Origin: Pedinophyceae sp. YPF-701
Taxonomy: Eukaryota > Chlorophyta > Pedinophyceae
Reading direction: 5' to 3'
Length of the DNA: 64,000 bases
Assembly (NCBI GenBank): GCA_916048055.1
Contig: CAJZHL010000011.1
Location: forward strand, 62,001 to 126,000
How positions within the stretch are numbered: position 1 is the stretch's first letter; every line of letters starts with the position of its first letter. Below, one piece after another: positions 33,237-42,670 of the stretch. Made by a program: the position numbers and the translations under genes. Under the pieces are notes generated by a model. That model was not told the origin of the DNA. It was given only the letters and a program-made list of their open reading frames with translations, and searched no databases.

Positions 33237-34801
33237 TTATAGTTCAGGCTCAGAGTCCGACTCCTGGCTGCTCGACTCGCCGCCGTCCGCCTGCGCCCCC
33301 GCCGCGTCCCTCCCAAGCAGCTTCTCCTGCATCGCCTTGAACATCGGCACCAGCATCTGCCCCAGCTCGCTCGACTGCACCACGTACGGCAGCCGCATGA
33401 TCGGTTTCGGCACGACCGCGGGCGCCCCGTCGGGCTGCTGCAGCCCAGGAAGCCGCTTGAGCAGCTCCTGGCTGAAGTTGTTGCAGTTGTGCGTGATGAC
33501 GTCGTAATTGTCCTCCCGGAACTCCCCCCCCAAGCGCTCCAGGATGGTCTCCAGCTCCTCAGGCGTCGCCGTCGTGCGGCCCATGGGCTTCTCCTTCATG
33601 GGCTTGCCGAACGGAGTGTCGCCTGCACGCGGGCCGCGAGTGCGTGCGTCGCGTCACGCCGGTGCGCACGGCCAACACGAAGCGCAGCGTCGCAGACAAG
33701 CAGGCGCAGATGAGCAGGTTGCTAGACCGGCGGGGACTCACCGGGCAGGCCATTGCTGACGCCGAAGGAGTAGAAGTACTCCGTGCGGCCCTCTTCCCCC
33801 GGCTCGTTGTCGATCACCACCGACGTGTGATACACCCCCCCAATCTTGGTCCCCAAAATGTCCTTCGAAATGTGCTTCGCGAGCCCGTTGCTGAGGTCAT
33901 AGATCAGCAGCGACACCGCGCGGCCAGTCTCGTCCGCCGTGTTCTCCTGGCTCGGCTGCGGCAACGGGCGCAACAGCACCTATGTCTGGTGCGCTGCCTT
34001 CTACCGATGGCAGGATGCCTGCGTGCGCGGCGGCTGGGACGCCGCGCCGGGCAGCACCAGGCACAGTGCTGCTCTGCTGTCTGGCGGGAGCGGGCGCCCT
34101 CGCACCTCGATCTTCGGGCTGTGCGTGAGCTTGCTGTTGGGCGGCGCCGTCCACTCCAGGCCCGCGCGGGAGAACCCGGTCACCTGCGCCCCCCGCATCA
34201 GCGCGTTGTGCGTGGCTCCCCCAAACATGCCCGCGAACGGGTTCGCCGCGGTGGCTCGTCCGGGCGGTCCTTCCTGCGGGGGCCGCAAGCGCGGAGACTC
34301 CACAGGGTGAGATTTCGCGAATATCCGGACACAATGGCGCCAAAAAGGCGCCGCGTGCGCATCTCATGGAATCCATCAGCGCAGCGGCGCCGAGAAGGGG
34401 GCATGCAGCGGATCGCGAGCGCCGGCCGGACGGCACACAAGTCCTGCAGAAGCTTCCTACGTCGCCACGCAGCTGGACACGGCCCGACAGGGTGAATCCT
34501 GCCGTCGTGCAGTGGAGAAGACTCTCACCGACTCCGAGCCCTGGCCGTTGATCGCGCTCATCAGCTGCATCGCCGCCATCACCCTGTTGAAGTCAATGTT
34601 GGAGCCCTGCCCCGGGTGCCTGCCCTGCATGCGCGGCTTTCGCGGCCCGCGCTCCTCCGCCTCCCTCCGCATCCGCTCGAAGTCCGGCTTGGGGATGTCC
34701 CGTCCGACATATTTCGTCTCCGCAGCACACCCGAGCGCCATCAGCGCCAGCACGAGGGCCAGCAGCGCCCAGCGCAGCATGCGGCCAGCTTCCGCCCGCA
34801 T
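33237..34801 (-). CDS. PPPDE (DeSI-type) thiol peptidase with an N-terminal signal peptide
   Basis: Predicted isopeptidase of the PPPDE fold (deSUMOylating/deubiquitinating DeSI family). Exons 34801-34529, 34273-34106, 33955-33742 and 33622-33237 give 346 residues with consistent phases. The catalytic domain starts at VSLLIYDLSNGLAKHISKDI; the catalytic His is in GGVYHTSVV and the Cys in YDVITHNCNNFSQELLKRLPG, both as in DeSI-1. Unlike cytosolic DeSI proteins, this one begins with MLRWALLALVLALMALGCAA (second Met at 34780), a typical secretory signal peptide, followed by about 125 residues with no family I know (PNPFAG-like and GLEWTAPPNSKL segments). The C-terminus is acidic/Ser-rich (ESSSQESDSEPEL). 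If the splice model is right, the enzyme acts in the ER, a vacuole or outside the cell. Confidence 0.82.
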
Positions 34802-35121
34802 CCTGCGAATTTCCGATCCTCACCGCTTGTCTACGTGCTATTCGTTGGTTTCGCACAACGAGCCGCGGCTTCCGTCGCTGTCCAGTGTCGGTGACGCACT
34901 GGAGGGGTCCCCAGCGTCAGGGCGCGAGGACAGGGCGTGCGGCGCACCCCGTCGACATGCGCGTCGCGTCGCCCTTGACTCACCACATTCGCAGCACGTC
35001 GCCGAGTCGCTCTATAGCACCCACGAGCGCAGCTCAACGGATCACCTCTGCGATTTGCACGACAGTCCGCTTGCAGGCGCGCACGGCCGCGTTCGGGCCG
35101 AATCGAGCCGCGTGTAGAACC
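34802..35121. other. Bidirectional promoter region, DeSI-like / FDC2
   Basis: 320 nt between divergent ATGs. No other feature seen. Confidence 0.5.
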
Positions 35122-36556
35122 ATGACGAACGTTCTCGCCCAGAGCGTCGCCGCTCCCGCGATGCGCACGTGCCGCCTCGCGGGCCCGGCCCCCTGCACAA
35201 GGCCGGCCCGCCTGGTGCGCTGCCGGGCGTCGGGCGAGGACGGCGAGGGCCGCAACATCGCCCAGAAGATCGCGGAGAAGGCGAACGTGTCGCTCGGCCC
35301 CATCGGCCTCACGCTCGGAGGGGACCTGGGCGAGCAGGCGGATGGGAAGACGGGCCAGATGGGAGCTGCTGAGAAACAGGCAAGAGGCTCTGGAATTCTC
35401 CTCGAGTGGCAACTCGAGCCAAACGCCCGCGCTCGGGGCGCCCACGAGCTCGTTCCAGCTCGCCGCCTGCGCGGATTCCGGCCTGAACGCTCATGTGGGC
35501 GTCCAAGGCTGGATGTTGCTGGGAGATCGAGTGTTCAGGTCCTAGCAGGAATGTAGCGACCACGCTCTCTCCCGGCGTTTGTTCGCAGGGCGCGGTGCGC
35601 GGCGGGGACGGCGAGGAGTGGCGGCCGCAGAGCATTGCGGAGCTGACCACGGAGGAGGTGCGGGCGCCGCGCGCCGCCCCCAGATGTGTCGGTGCAGCGC
35701 GCCCGAGCGTGCCGGCCACGCCCCCGCGGCTGCTTCGCCTCCCGCGCCCAACACAGCGCGCGAGCAGGCAGTGCCGCGTCCGTGCTTCCCGGCCGCGCAG
35801 CACGTCGCTCTCGCGTTGTTTCGCGCGTCTGTTTGCGCTCCGTAGGGGATGGGAGACTTACAGGCCGTCTCCGTGCGTTTGTGCAGTGGCGCGCGAAGTA
35901 CGAGCGCGACGGGGCGGTGCCCCTGTTCATCGACGACCAGTTCAGCGCCGCGTCGCGGCTCTCCGGCGGCCGCGCCGCGCACGCGGGCTTCTACGAGGGA
36001 TGGGGTGACGGCGAGGGGCTGGGCGTTTCTGACGCGCCTCGCCACAAGGTCGAGATCACCAACAACTTCACCGGCCAGGTCCGTACACGGCACACCGACC
36101 TCGCCCACACACTGTCCGTCGCGATCGCCTGCCGCGCGGGTCGCGCACCTCGGCTTGGTGCTCCACACGCCCGGCCGCGCGCACTGTTCCCCGCAGGTGA
36201 TCGAGGTCGACGTGCCCGAGGACCGTTTCATCCTGATGGAGGCCGAGGACGCCGGCCTCGAGCTGCCGTACGCCTGCCGCATGGGGTGTTGCACTGCGTG
36301 CGCGGTGCGCGTCACGGAGGGCGAGGTGTACCAGCCGTACGCGCTCGGCGTGAGCAAGAAGCTCAAGGAGCAGGGCTACGCGCTCATGTGCGTGAGCGTG
36401 CCGCTCGAGAACTGCAAGATGGAGACTGTCGAGGAGGACGAGATCTACATGGAGCAGTTTGGGAACGCCTTCCGCGAGATGGCCACGAACCCGAACGACG
36501 CGCGCTTCGTCGAGCGGGACGACTACGCGCTCGAGATCGCGCTCGGCGACGAGTGA
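35122..36556 (+). CDS. FDC2: Ferredoxin C2, chloroplastic (2Fe-2S)
   Basis: Plastid ferredoxin-like electron carrier with a C-terminal extension, as in Arabidopsis FdC2, which tunes photosynthetic electron flow. Exons 35122-35379, 35589-35657, 35887-36078 and 36197-36556 give 292 residues. The first 37 residues (MTNVLAQSVAAPAMRTCRL onward) look like a chloroplast transit peptide. The 2Fe-2S site is ELPYACRMGCCTACAVRV (Cx4Cx2C) with the fourth Cys in GYALMC. The hallmark C-terminus, ERDDYALEIALGDE, is nearly the same as in plant FdC2, as is the EEDEIYMEQFG block before it. The first intron has a GC donor (CAG|GCAAGA); no suitable GT donor exists that keeps the frame. The gene is head to head with the DeSI-like gene. 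Confidence 0.9.
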
Positions 36557-36761
36557 CGCGGCCGACGCGCGCTGCCGGCGCCCGACTTTTGAAACCATGT
36601 CGCAACGGCGCTAGCGGCCTGTTTGGTGGCGTCGCGGACCGGGGTCACATCTGCGCCGCCGCGGTGGCGGCGCGGACGCTTTTTTCACCCTGCTCTGCGG
36701 CCGCACGCCCGGGGCGGCCCACACCCCTGCCATGTAAAGCCATCAATTTGTCAGTCCGTCA

Positions 36762-39470
36762 TCACGCAGGGGGGTGGCCGAAACCGTACCCGAAACCAGC
36801 CCCCGGCATGCCAGCGCCCCACGGATGCATGCCCATGCCAGCAGGCCCGGGCGCTTGCGTCGGCGGGAACGGCAGGTGGCCCTGCAGGTGCGGCAAGCCC
36901 CCGAACGCCTGCGGTGCGTGCCCGTGCGCCGCCACGTACGGCGCGTGCGAGCCCAGCATGCCCGCCAGCCCCGGAAACGTCGCCGAGGTCGCCGGCGGGA
37001 CACCCCCCCCTCCGAACTGCAACATCCCCCCCCCATACCCCGCAGCATGCACGCTGTGCCCGGGCGGCGCCGCGCCCCCCTGCGCGGCCGAGAGCGCGAA
37101 GCTGAACGCGCCCTTCTTCGCCGTCGGCTGTTCCGACGACCCCAACTTGCGCTTCTTGCTGCCCTGGTCAGACCTGGGGGGGTGTGTTCCCTTGGCACCT
37201 TGCTCCGTGTCCGTCTTGCTCGCGGGGGGCCCCTGCGCCCGCGCGTCCTCGGCGCCGAGCAGCGAGTCCATCGGCGGCGCCACGAATCCGCCCATGGACA
37301 GGCCCAGGCCGCTCAGGGAGAAGTCCAGAAGACTCCCCCCTGCCGACTTGGCGAGCGTCTGCATCAGCGACGCGTTCAACGAGGCCCCGACCGCCGTTCC
37401 CCGCTTCGACGCCCCCTGCGCGTCGGGGCGCGTCTTGACTGGCGTCGCCACGTCCCCGGGGCCGCTCGACAGCCCCCCCGCCCCTGACGACACTCCCCCG
37501 GCACCCTGGGAGAGCCCCCCTGCGATCGGATCCTCGTCCTTGGCCTCCCGCTCCTTCTCCGCGGCCACGCGGCGCAAGAAGCCGCCCATCTGCGCAGCGG
37601 AGTCCATCTGCGGCCCCTGCTGCGCACCACCCTGCTGCTGCTCTGCTTGCGTGTTGCCCCCGCCGCCCAGGTCGCGCAGGAAACGCGACATCGAGTTCCC
37701 GCCGATCAGATCGTTCAGGAAGTTCGAGTCCAAGTTGTGCATGCCCATCGACCCCGACGCGCCGCCGTCCGCCGCAACGGCCCCCTCCGCCCCCGCCGCG
37801 CGCCCGCCGTCAGCGCCGCCGCGCGTGTGCGCCTCATCGCCCGTCCGCCGCGCCGCCGCGCCCTCCGCCGCGTGCACGTTCAGCAGCGAGTCCTCCTTGT
37901 CGCGGTGCGACCCCGTCGCGCAACTCCCGTAGCCACTCAGCATGTGCGACGCATCCAACACACCCCCCCCCGCCGCCGCAGGCGCCGTCTGCCCCGCCGC
38001 CTCCCGCACGGGCTCCGCGGGAGCCCAGGAGTACTGCAGCTCCGCGCGCACCTCCGCGCCGCCCGCCGCCGCATCCCGCATCGCCCTTTCTCCATACACG
38101 TGCGACAGCAGGCTGCCGATGTCCAGCTCCTTCGCGCTCGTCGTGCCCGCGGGCCCCACGACGACGTCCATCGCCGCGGGACGCGGCTGCAGCGTGCCCT
38201 CCTCGGCCCCGCGGCCCGCGAAGGGCTGCAGCCGCAGCCGCAGGGGCGCGGTGGCACTCGGGCCGCCGTCCGGCCGCAGGAGCGCCTCGACGTCCGCCCA
38301 CTTGCTCTCCAGGAACGACAGCAGCGCGTGCACCGTCTTCCCGGGCTTGGCCTTCAGATCGATGAACGGATTCTTGTTGCGCAAGCGAAAGGACGTTTCG
38401 ATGCGCCGCTGGCCGTCGGGGTCCGCCGGCCACAGCCGCAGCATCACGGGCGGGCCCTTGCTCTTCCCGCTGCGCGCGGAGCCCCGCGACCGCCCGGACT
38501 TGGCGCCGCCGTCCGTCACGGAGTCGACGTTGTACGCCGTCGCCGCGTCGCCGCCCACGCTCCCGGGCCCGCCCGTCGCCGCGGCGTCGGCCGCGTGCGG
38601 GTGCGGCACGGGCCAGGCCGCGGCGTCGTGCGGCGCGACCGGCGGCGGCATGCCCCACGCCCCGTGCGGCAGCATCCCATACGGCGTCACCGGCGACGCC
38701 TGCTGCATCGACATCGGCGCGTGCGCGCCGTGCGGCATCGGGCTCGCCGGGCCGAGGAGACCCATGTTCGACACGAGGCCCATCCCACTCGGGAACGCGT
38801 GCGGCAGGGCGCGGTACCCGGGCCCCGCGCTCGGCGTGCAAGTCGCGTCCGTGAACAGGCGGCCGACGGGCTCCTGCCGGAACTGCTTGGCGGCCTTCAT
38901 CGCCTGGGCCTCGTGGTCCCGCGCGATCTCCTCGGCCAGGGCCCCGAGCATGCGGCTCTGCGCCCAGCGGTACTTCTCACTCTCGGGGTGTTCGGGCGGG
39001 TGGTGGTTGACCTTGCGCTCCCGCTCGACGACCTTCCGGCGCAGCTGGTCGTACTTGTGGCGGCACTCCGTCTCGCCCTTGTCGCGCGGCCGGCCCGTGG
39101 ACGCCCCGAGCGCAGCGACCCGCTCGGCGACCTCCTTGAAGACGGTCTGAGGGTTCTGGCCCATGTGGTCGCGCAGCGTCTCCATGAACACCTCCTTCTC
39201 GTCGATCAACCATCTGCGGGGCGGCAGCGGGGCCGCGGGGGGGAGTGAGCGCGCCGCGGGGCGGGGCGTGCGGGGGGCGGGAGGGCCCATCGCGCGCAGC
39301 GTAGGGGGGGCGGGCGCGTGGGGGCGCGGCCGGGGCAGAATCGTGGTCGGGGTTGGAACGGGAGCGTACAGTGCGCTCTTCTTGCGCTGCGCGGCGCCGG
39401 ATTCCGAGGGCTGGCCGGCTTTCGCGGCGGTTTTGCCCGCAGGCAGCGAGCTGGGTGCCACCCCCGACAT
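36762..39470 (-). CDS. Cramped / TKI1-like SANT-domain chromatin protein
   Basis: Single-exon, 902-residue nuclear protein. Residues about 85-150 form a SANT/Myb-like domain: RRWLIDEKEVFMETLRDHMG, then ETECRHKYDQLRRKVV. Downstream SRMLGALAEEIARDHEAQAM and, at about residues 345-400, VMLRLWPADPDGQRRIE with NKNPFIDLKAKPGKTVHALL, then FLESKW, resemble the second conserved block of animal CRAMP1 and plant TSL-kinase interacting protein 1, which regulate transcription. The remainder is Pro/Gly/Ala/Met-rich and disordered, including NFLNDLIGGNSMSRFLRDLG and a GYGFGHPPA end. Lack of introns is unusual in this window. Family assignment rests on motif order, not on a search. Confidence 0.6.
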   Translation of the reverse strand: MSGVAPSSLPAGKTAAKAGQPSESGAAQRKKSALYAPVPTPTTILPRPRPHAPAPPTLRAMGPPAPRTPRPAARSLPPAAPLPPRRWLIDEKEVFMETLRDHMGQNPQTVFKEVAERVAALGASTGRPRDKGETECRHKYDQLRRKVVERERKVNHHPPEHPESEKYRWAQSRMLGALAEEIARDHEAQAMKAAKQFRQEPVGRLFTDATCTPSAGPGYRALPHAFPSGMGLVSNMGLLGPASPMPHGAHAPMSMQQASPVTPYGMLPHGAWGMPPPVAPHDAAAWPVPHPHAADAAATGGPGSVGGDAATAYNVDSVTDGGAKSGRSRGSARSGKSKGPPVMLRLWPADPDGQRRIETSFRLRNKNPFIDLKAKPGKTVHALLSFLESKWADVEALLRPDGGPSATAPLRLRLQPFAGRGAEEGTLQPRPAAMDVVVGPAGTTSAKELDIGSLLSHVYGERAMRDAAAGGAEVRAELQYSWAPAEPVREAAGQTAPAAAGGGVLDASHMLSGYGSCATGSHRDKEDSLLNVHAAEGAAARRTGDEAHTRGGADGGRAAGAEGAVAADGGASGSMGMHNLDSNFLNDLIGGNSMSRFLRDLGGGGNTQAEQQQGGAQQGPQMDSAAQMGGFLRRVAAEKEREAKDEDPIAGGLSQGAGGVSSGAGGLSSGPGDVATPVKTRPDAQGASKRGTAVGASLNASLMQTLAKSAGGSLLDFSLSGLGLSMGGFVAPPMDSLLGAEDARAQGPPASKTDTEQGAKGTHPPRSDQGSKKRKLGSSEQPTAKKGAFSFALSAAQGGAAPPGHSVHAAGYGGGMLQFGGGGVPPATSATFPGLAGMLGSHAPYVAAHGHAPQAFGGLPHLQGHLPFPPTQAPGPAGMGMHPWGAGMPGAGFGYGFGHPPA

Positions 39471-41596
39471 GCTAGCCGGTGGCCGCGGTTTCGGCGCTAC
39501 GTCCGCCGTACACGTCGCTCAGTAGCGGTTCTTCGCGGCAGCCGACGCCTCCTGAGCTCCGCTGACGCGGGCGGGCGGATATCCTCGTCTCAGACAATTG
39601 CCTGCAGGGAAACACGACGAACGCGCGGGTCCTCGCTGAACTCGCGGTTCCGGGGGACCTCTTGCATCCTACCATGCAGATGGAGCACTGGGCGGCGGAT
39701 TTCGCGGGTTGCGGAGCGCTGGCGCGCGTCAGGAGCGGGGCCCGCGCAACCCGCGGGACCGAAGTGGGGCAGGGGGGCGAAAGCAGCGCGTGCGGCGATG
39801 TTTGGGTACGGTTCGGCCACGCAGACGCATCGGTGGTGCATGGAGAGCAAAGTTAGGCGAAAGGGGCGCGAGATGGTCGCGCGGGTGCGCCGGGCGCGCG
39901 GTCGTGCATTCACCCCACGAAATGCGTTTCCGGTGGAGGGCGTTCGGGGCTTGCGGGAGGACGCGACCGGGCGCAATCGCGCGAACCAATTGAGGAAATT
40001 GAATGTCGGCGTACCAAGTTCAAAGGCTGTGGCTGAGCCCTCCGGGAAGCGCGTCGAGGCACGAAAGCGACCGAGCTGCTCCCAGGCGCGCGCCGTGCGC
40101 GACGTTGCGATGCCCGCGTGTGCCTTCACCGCGAAGCGCGCAGCGAGCCTTTGCGCGGCGCCTCGGCGCGCGCACCGCCTTGCACGCGTCGCACGCAGGG
40201 GCCTTTCGCGGGTAGAAGCCCCGCACCTCTTTTCGGTACTGTACCGTACAGTCTCACCTGCGTTGCACCGCCAATGGGGCGGGCGCGCCGGCCCCGCGCG
40301 CACTCCGTTGGGTCGACGTCGCGCGATGTGGTGACGGGGCGCGGCTCGCATGGCCCGGGCTGCCGCGTGCGTCGCGCCGCGCTTCGCGAGAGGTTGGGTG
40401 CCTGCATTGGGAGCCCGTAGCCGGCACGTGTGCGGGCGGGGACGCGTGTGCGCGGCCTGAGGGACGCAACTCTACACGAAGATTTCACGTGAGTGGCCGC
40501 CGTGCGATGATGCGCCCCCCTGGCGACGCGCGAGCTCGCTTTGATGGTCCTCAGCCGCCGGCCCGTCTGTCAATGACGAAATATCCAGTCCAGGAAATCC
40601 AACGCCGAATACACAGTGTGGAGTCACAAATCGAGCTTTTTAATACCGAGACATGACGCTCCGGCCGGCGCTGGACCCCTGCGCTCCCTCCACCTGCTGG
40701 CTGCGCCTGCGCGGGCGATGACGACACGCATTCTCAGATTGGAGCACGTCTCCATGCTGATCCACAATGCAACCTCCTACTCATTCGGAGCCCTCACGCG
40801 CGCTACGCTCTCGCCTCAGCCTAGCCACCGTGGCGGCTGCTCTCTCCCTCGTGCCACGCCCCCTCTCTGCGGCCCCCCGCCCCCTGTGCCGCGGCGGATG
40901 ACGGTTCAATGTCACAAGGGTAATTTGCGGCGCTTCACACTAAGCGACAACACTCAATGCTGACGCCGCGGCACACACTCGCTGGCCCCCGACGCACACA
41001 ACCACGCACCCGCGCGTCGCAGCGAGCCCGCCGGCTCCAGCAACCCCGCGCCACCGACACCTCCCTCCCGCGCAGGCGGCCGGCCAGCCGGCACGACATC
41101 ACCACGAGGGCGCGCATGCACACACAACGCGCAACACAACACGCGGCGCGCCGGGGCCGCATGCTGGCCCGCGGGCGCCTCCCGGCGGCCACCCCACGCT
41201 CCTCTGCGTCGCGGGACGCACGCGCTGGGGGTGTGTACTTGCACACAGTGTCTGTTGACACTCTCTCGCCACGGAGAACCGAACGCGGCAGCCGCGCGCA
41301 CCCCGCCACGCGCCCCGTCACGCGGCAGCCAGGCGTGGCCCTGCGCGCCGCCCAGCACCGTCCGTCTGTCTCACGGCGCCGTACAGGCCACAGCTACGAA
41401 CAAAGTAACGCTTGACGCTCGCTCACACCGCGATTCTAGCGACGCGCTCCTGCCACGACGCCGCCCGCGCGGCGCAGCACCGGGCCCAGCGCGCGTGGGG
41501 TCGGAGCGGGTCGCTTCGTGCGCGTGGCGCCCCGTTGCGGGCTGGTGTTGTTGTTCGGATGGCACGAGCGACGTGGGCGCGTTTCCTTCGTGTCGG
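39471..41596. other. Largest gene-free stretch (2.1 kb)
   Basis: Lies between the 5' end of the Cramped-like gene and the 3' end of the 99-residue membrane protein gene. Open frames are Arg/Ala/His-rich with no motif or matching splice sites. It contains a 7-bp inverted repeat (ACTGTAC-C-GTACAGT, 40238-40252), an AT-rich dip at about 40560-40650, and a region rich in CAC/ACG words at 40950-41400. A non-coding RNA, a long 3' untranslated region or a degenerate gene are all possible. Confidence 0.4.
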
Positions 41597-42121
41597 TCAT
41601 GGACGCTTGACGAGGAGGCAGATGAGGATCGCGGCGAGCATGCACTGCGTGAAGTTGGGCGAGAAGCGGTGCGCGGGGCCCAGGGACGACTCCATGAACG
41701 TAGCCAGCTGCTCCAGACCTGCAGGCGCGACCGAGGGCGCGGCAGACGGGGTTCCGCGGCTGTGTACATCCCTCGCGAGCCAGTCGAAGCACCGAACGCG
41801 ACAGCGCCCGGAACCCAGCGGCGCGCGGGACGATTCCCCGCCTTGCTTCCACTCGCCAGGACCGGCCGCGCGCTGGGGCGGCGTTGCCGCGCTGGTGCGC
41901 TGAGCGGCGCGGTGAGCATGGTGCAGTTCGGCGTTGCGCTTGCCTGGTTTCAGCGGGGACAGGAAGCGGGGGAACTCGGCGCTACGAGCAGCGTAGACGA
42001 TTGCGCGGAAGAGCACGCCGAACTGCGCCGTGGAGACTGCGCCCATGAGCATGAAGAGCGGCGGCGTGAAGACGCTCACTAGGGTGATCAGGGGTAGGCT
42101 CAGCAGCGATGAGGAGCTCAT
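41597..42121 (-). CDS. Small two-span membrane protein, unknown family
   Basis: Two exons, 42121-41944 and 41718-41597, give 99 residues. I do not recognise it. It starts MSSSSLLSLPLITLVSVFTP and continues with PLFMLMGAVS, a hydrophobic span of about 25 residues. A loop follows (VLFRAIVYAARSAEFPRFLS), then a short amphipathic part and a C-terminal span, FTQCMLAAILICLLVKRP, with positive residues at the end. The topology suggests a small organelle or ER membrane component. The intron has a GC donor (CCAG|GCAAGC) and a good acceptor (CGCCTGCAG). It is 225 nt, a multiple of three and free of stops, so retention would insert 75 Arg/Ser/Ala-rich residues between the two spans. Confidence 0.6.
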   Translation of the reverse strand: MSSSSLLSLPLITLVSVFTPPLFMLMGAVSTAQFGVLFRAIVYAARSAEFPRFLSPLKPGKRNAELHHAHRAAQRTSAATPPQRAAGPGEWKQGGESSRAPLGSGRCRVRCFDWLARDVHSRGTPSAAPSVAPAGLEQLATFMESSLGPAHRFSPNFTQCMLAAILICLLVKRP

Positions 42122-42670
42122 GGTCTCGCCAGCCCTCTCCTATTCTTCTCTCCAGGCGCAGTGACGACGCGTCCCGTCCCGCTCAGCACGGCCCGCCTGT
42201 CCTGATGCGATGGTTCGTGAGCACGCTCGCCTGCAGTGGCAAGCGTGGCCGCAGTTCGACTCTCATACCCCCCCAAGCCCGTCCCTGGGACTCCCACCCG
42301 GGCTCTGTTCTTGCATCAGGCCCCGTACGACCACCCCCGGATCGCTCGCGGCCACTGCGCCGTCGCCCCGGCGTGCCCCCTCACACACCTGACCGGCGGT
42401 CACGTCCCGGCCCGTCGTCGACGCCGCAGTACACCCGAACGGCCACCCTCCCGCCTAAGGCTGCGCGAAATCACTGGCCGGCGCTCTGAGCCTCGAGCCA
42501 CCGCGCCTACCGCGCCCGCACGGGCGGACTCCGACCGCGCGCCAAGCCCATGGTCTGAGCAGCGACCGGATGCATCCAGAGCCCTCGGGCCGGGCACGGC
42601 GGCAGCGAGCGGCGCCCTGAAGCGCAGCACGGCATAGCAGCGCGCCGCTCGGGGCGACGTGGGCGACAGG
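42122..42670. other. Bidirectional promoter region, membrane protein / BRCA2
   Basis: 549 nt between divergent ATGs. No further coding signal. The minus strand opposite BRCA2 exon 1 gives a tempting leucine/glutamate-rich frame that is only the antisense of that exon. Confidence 0.45.

Noticed and set aside
37647-39248. Plus-strand frames of 400-530 codons opposite the Cramped-like gene
   Set aside because: Antisense of a single-exon coding region; the minus strand carries the SANT motif and sensible composition.
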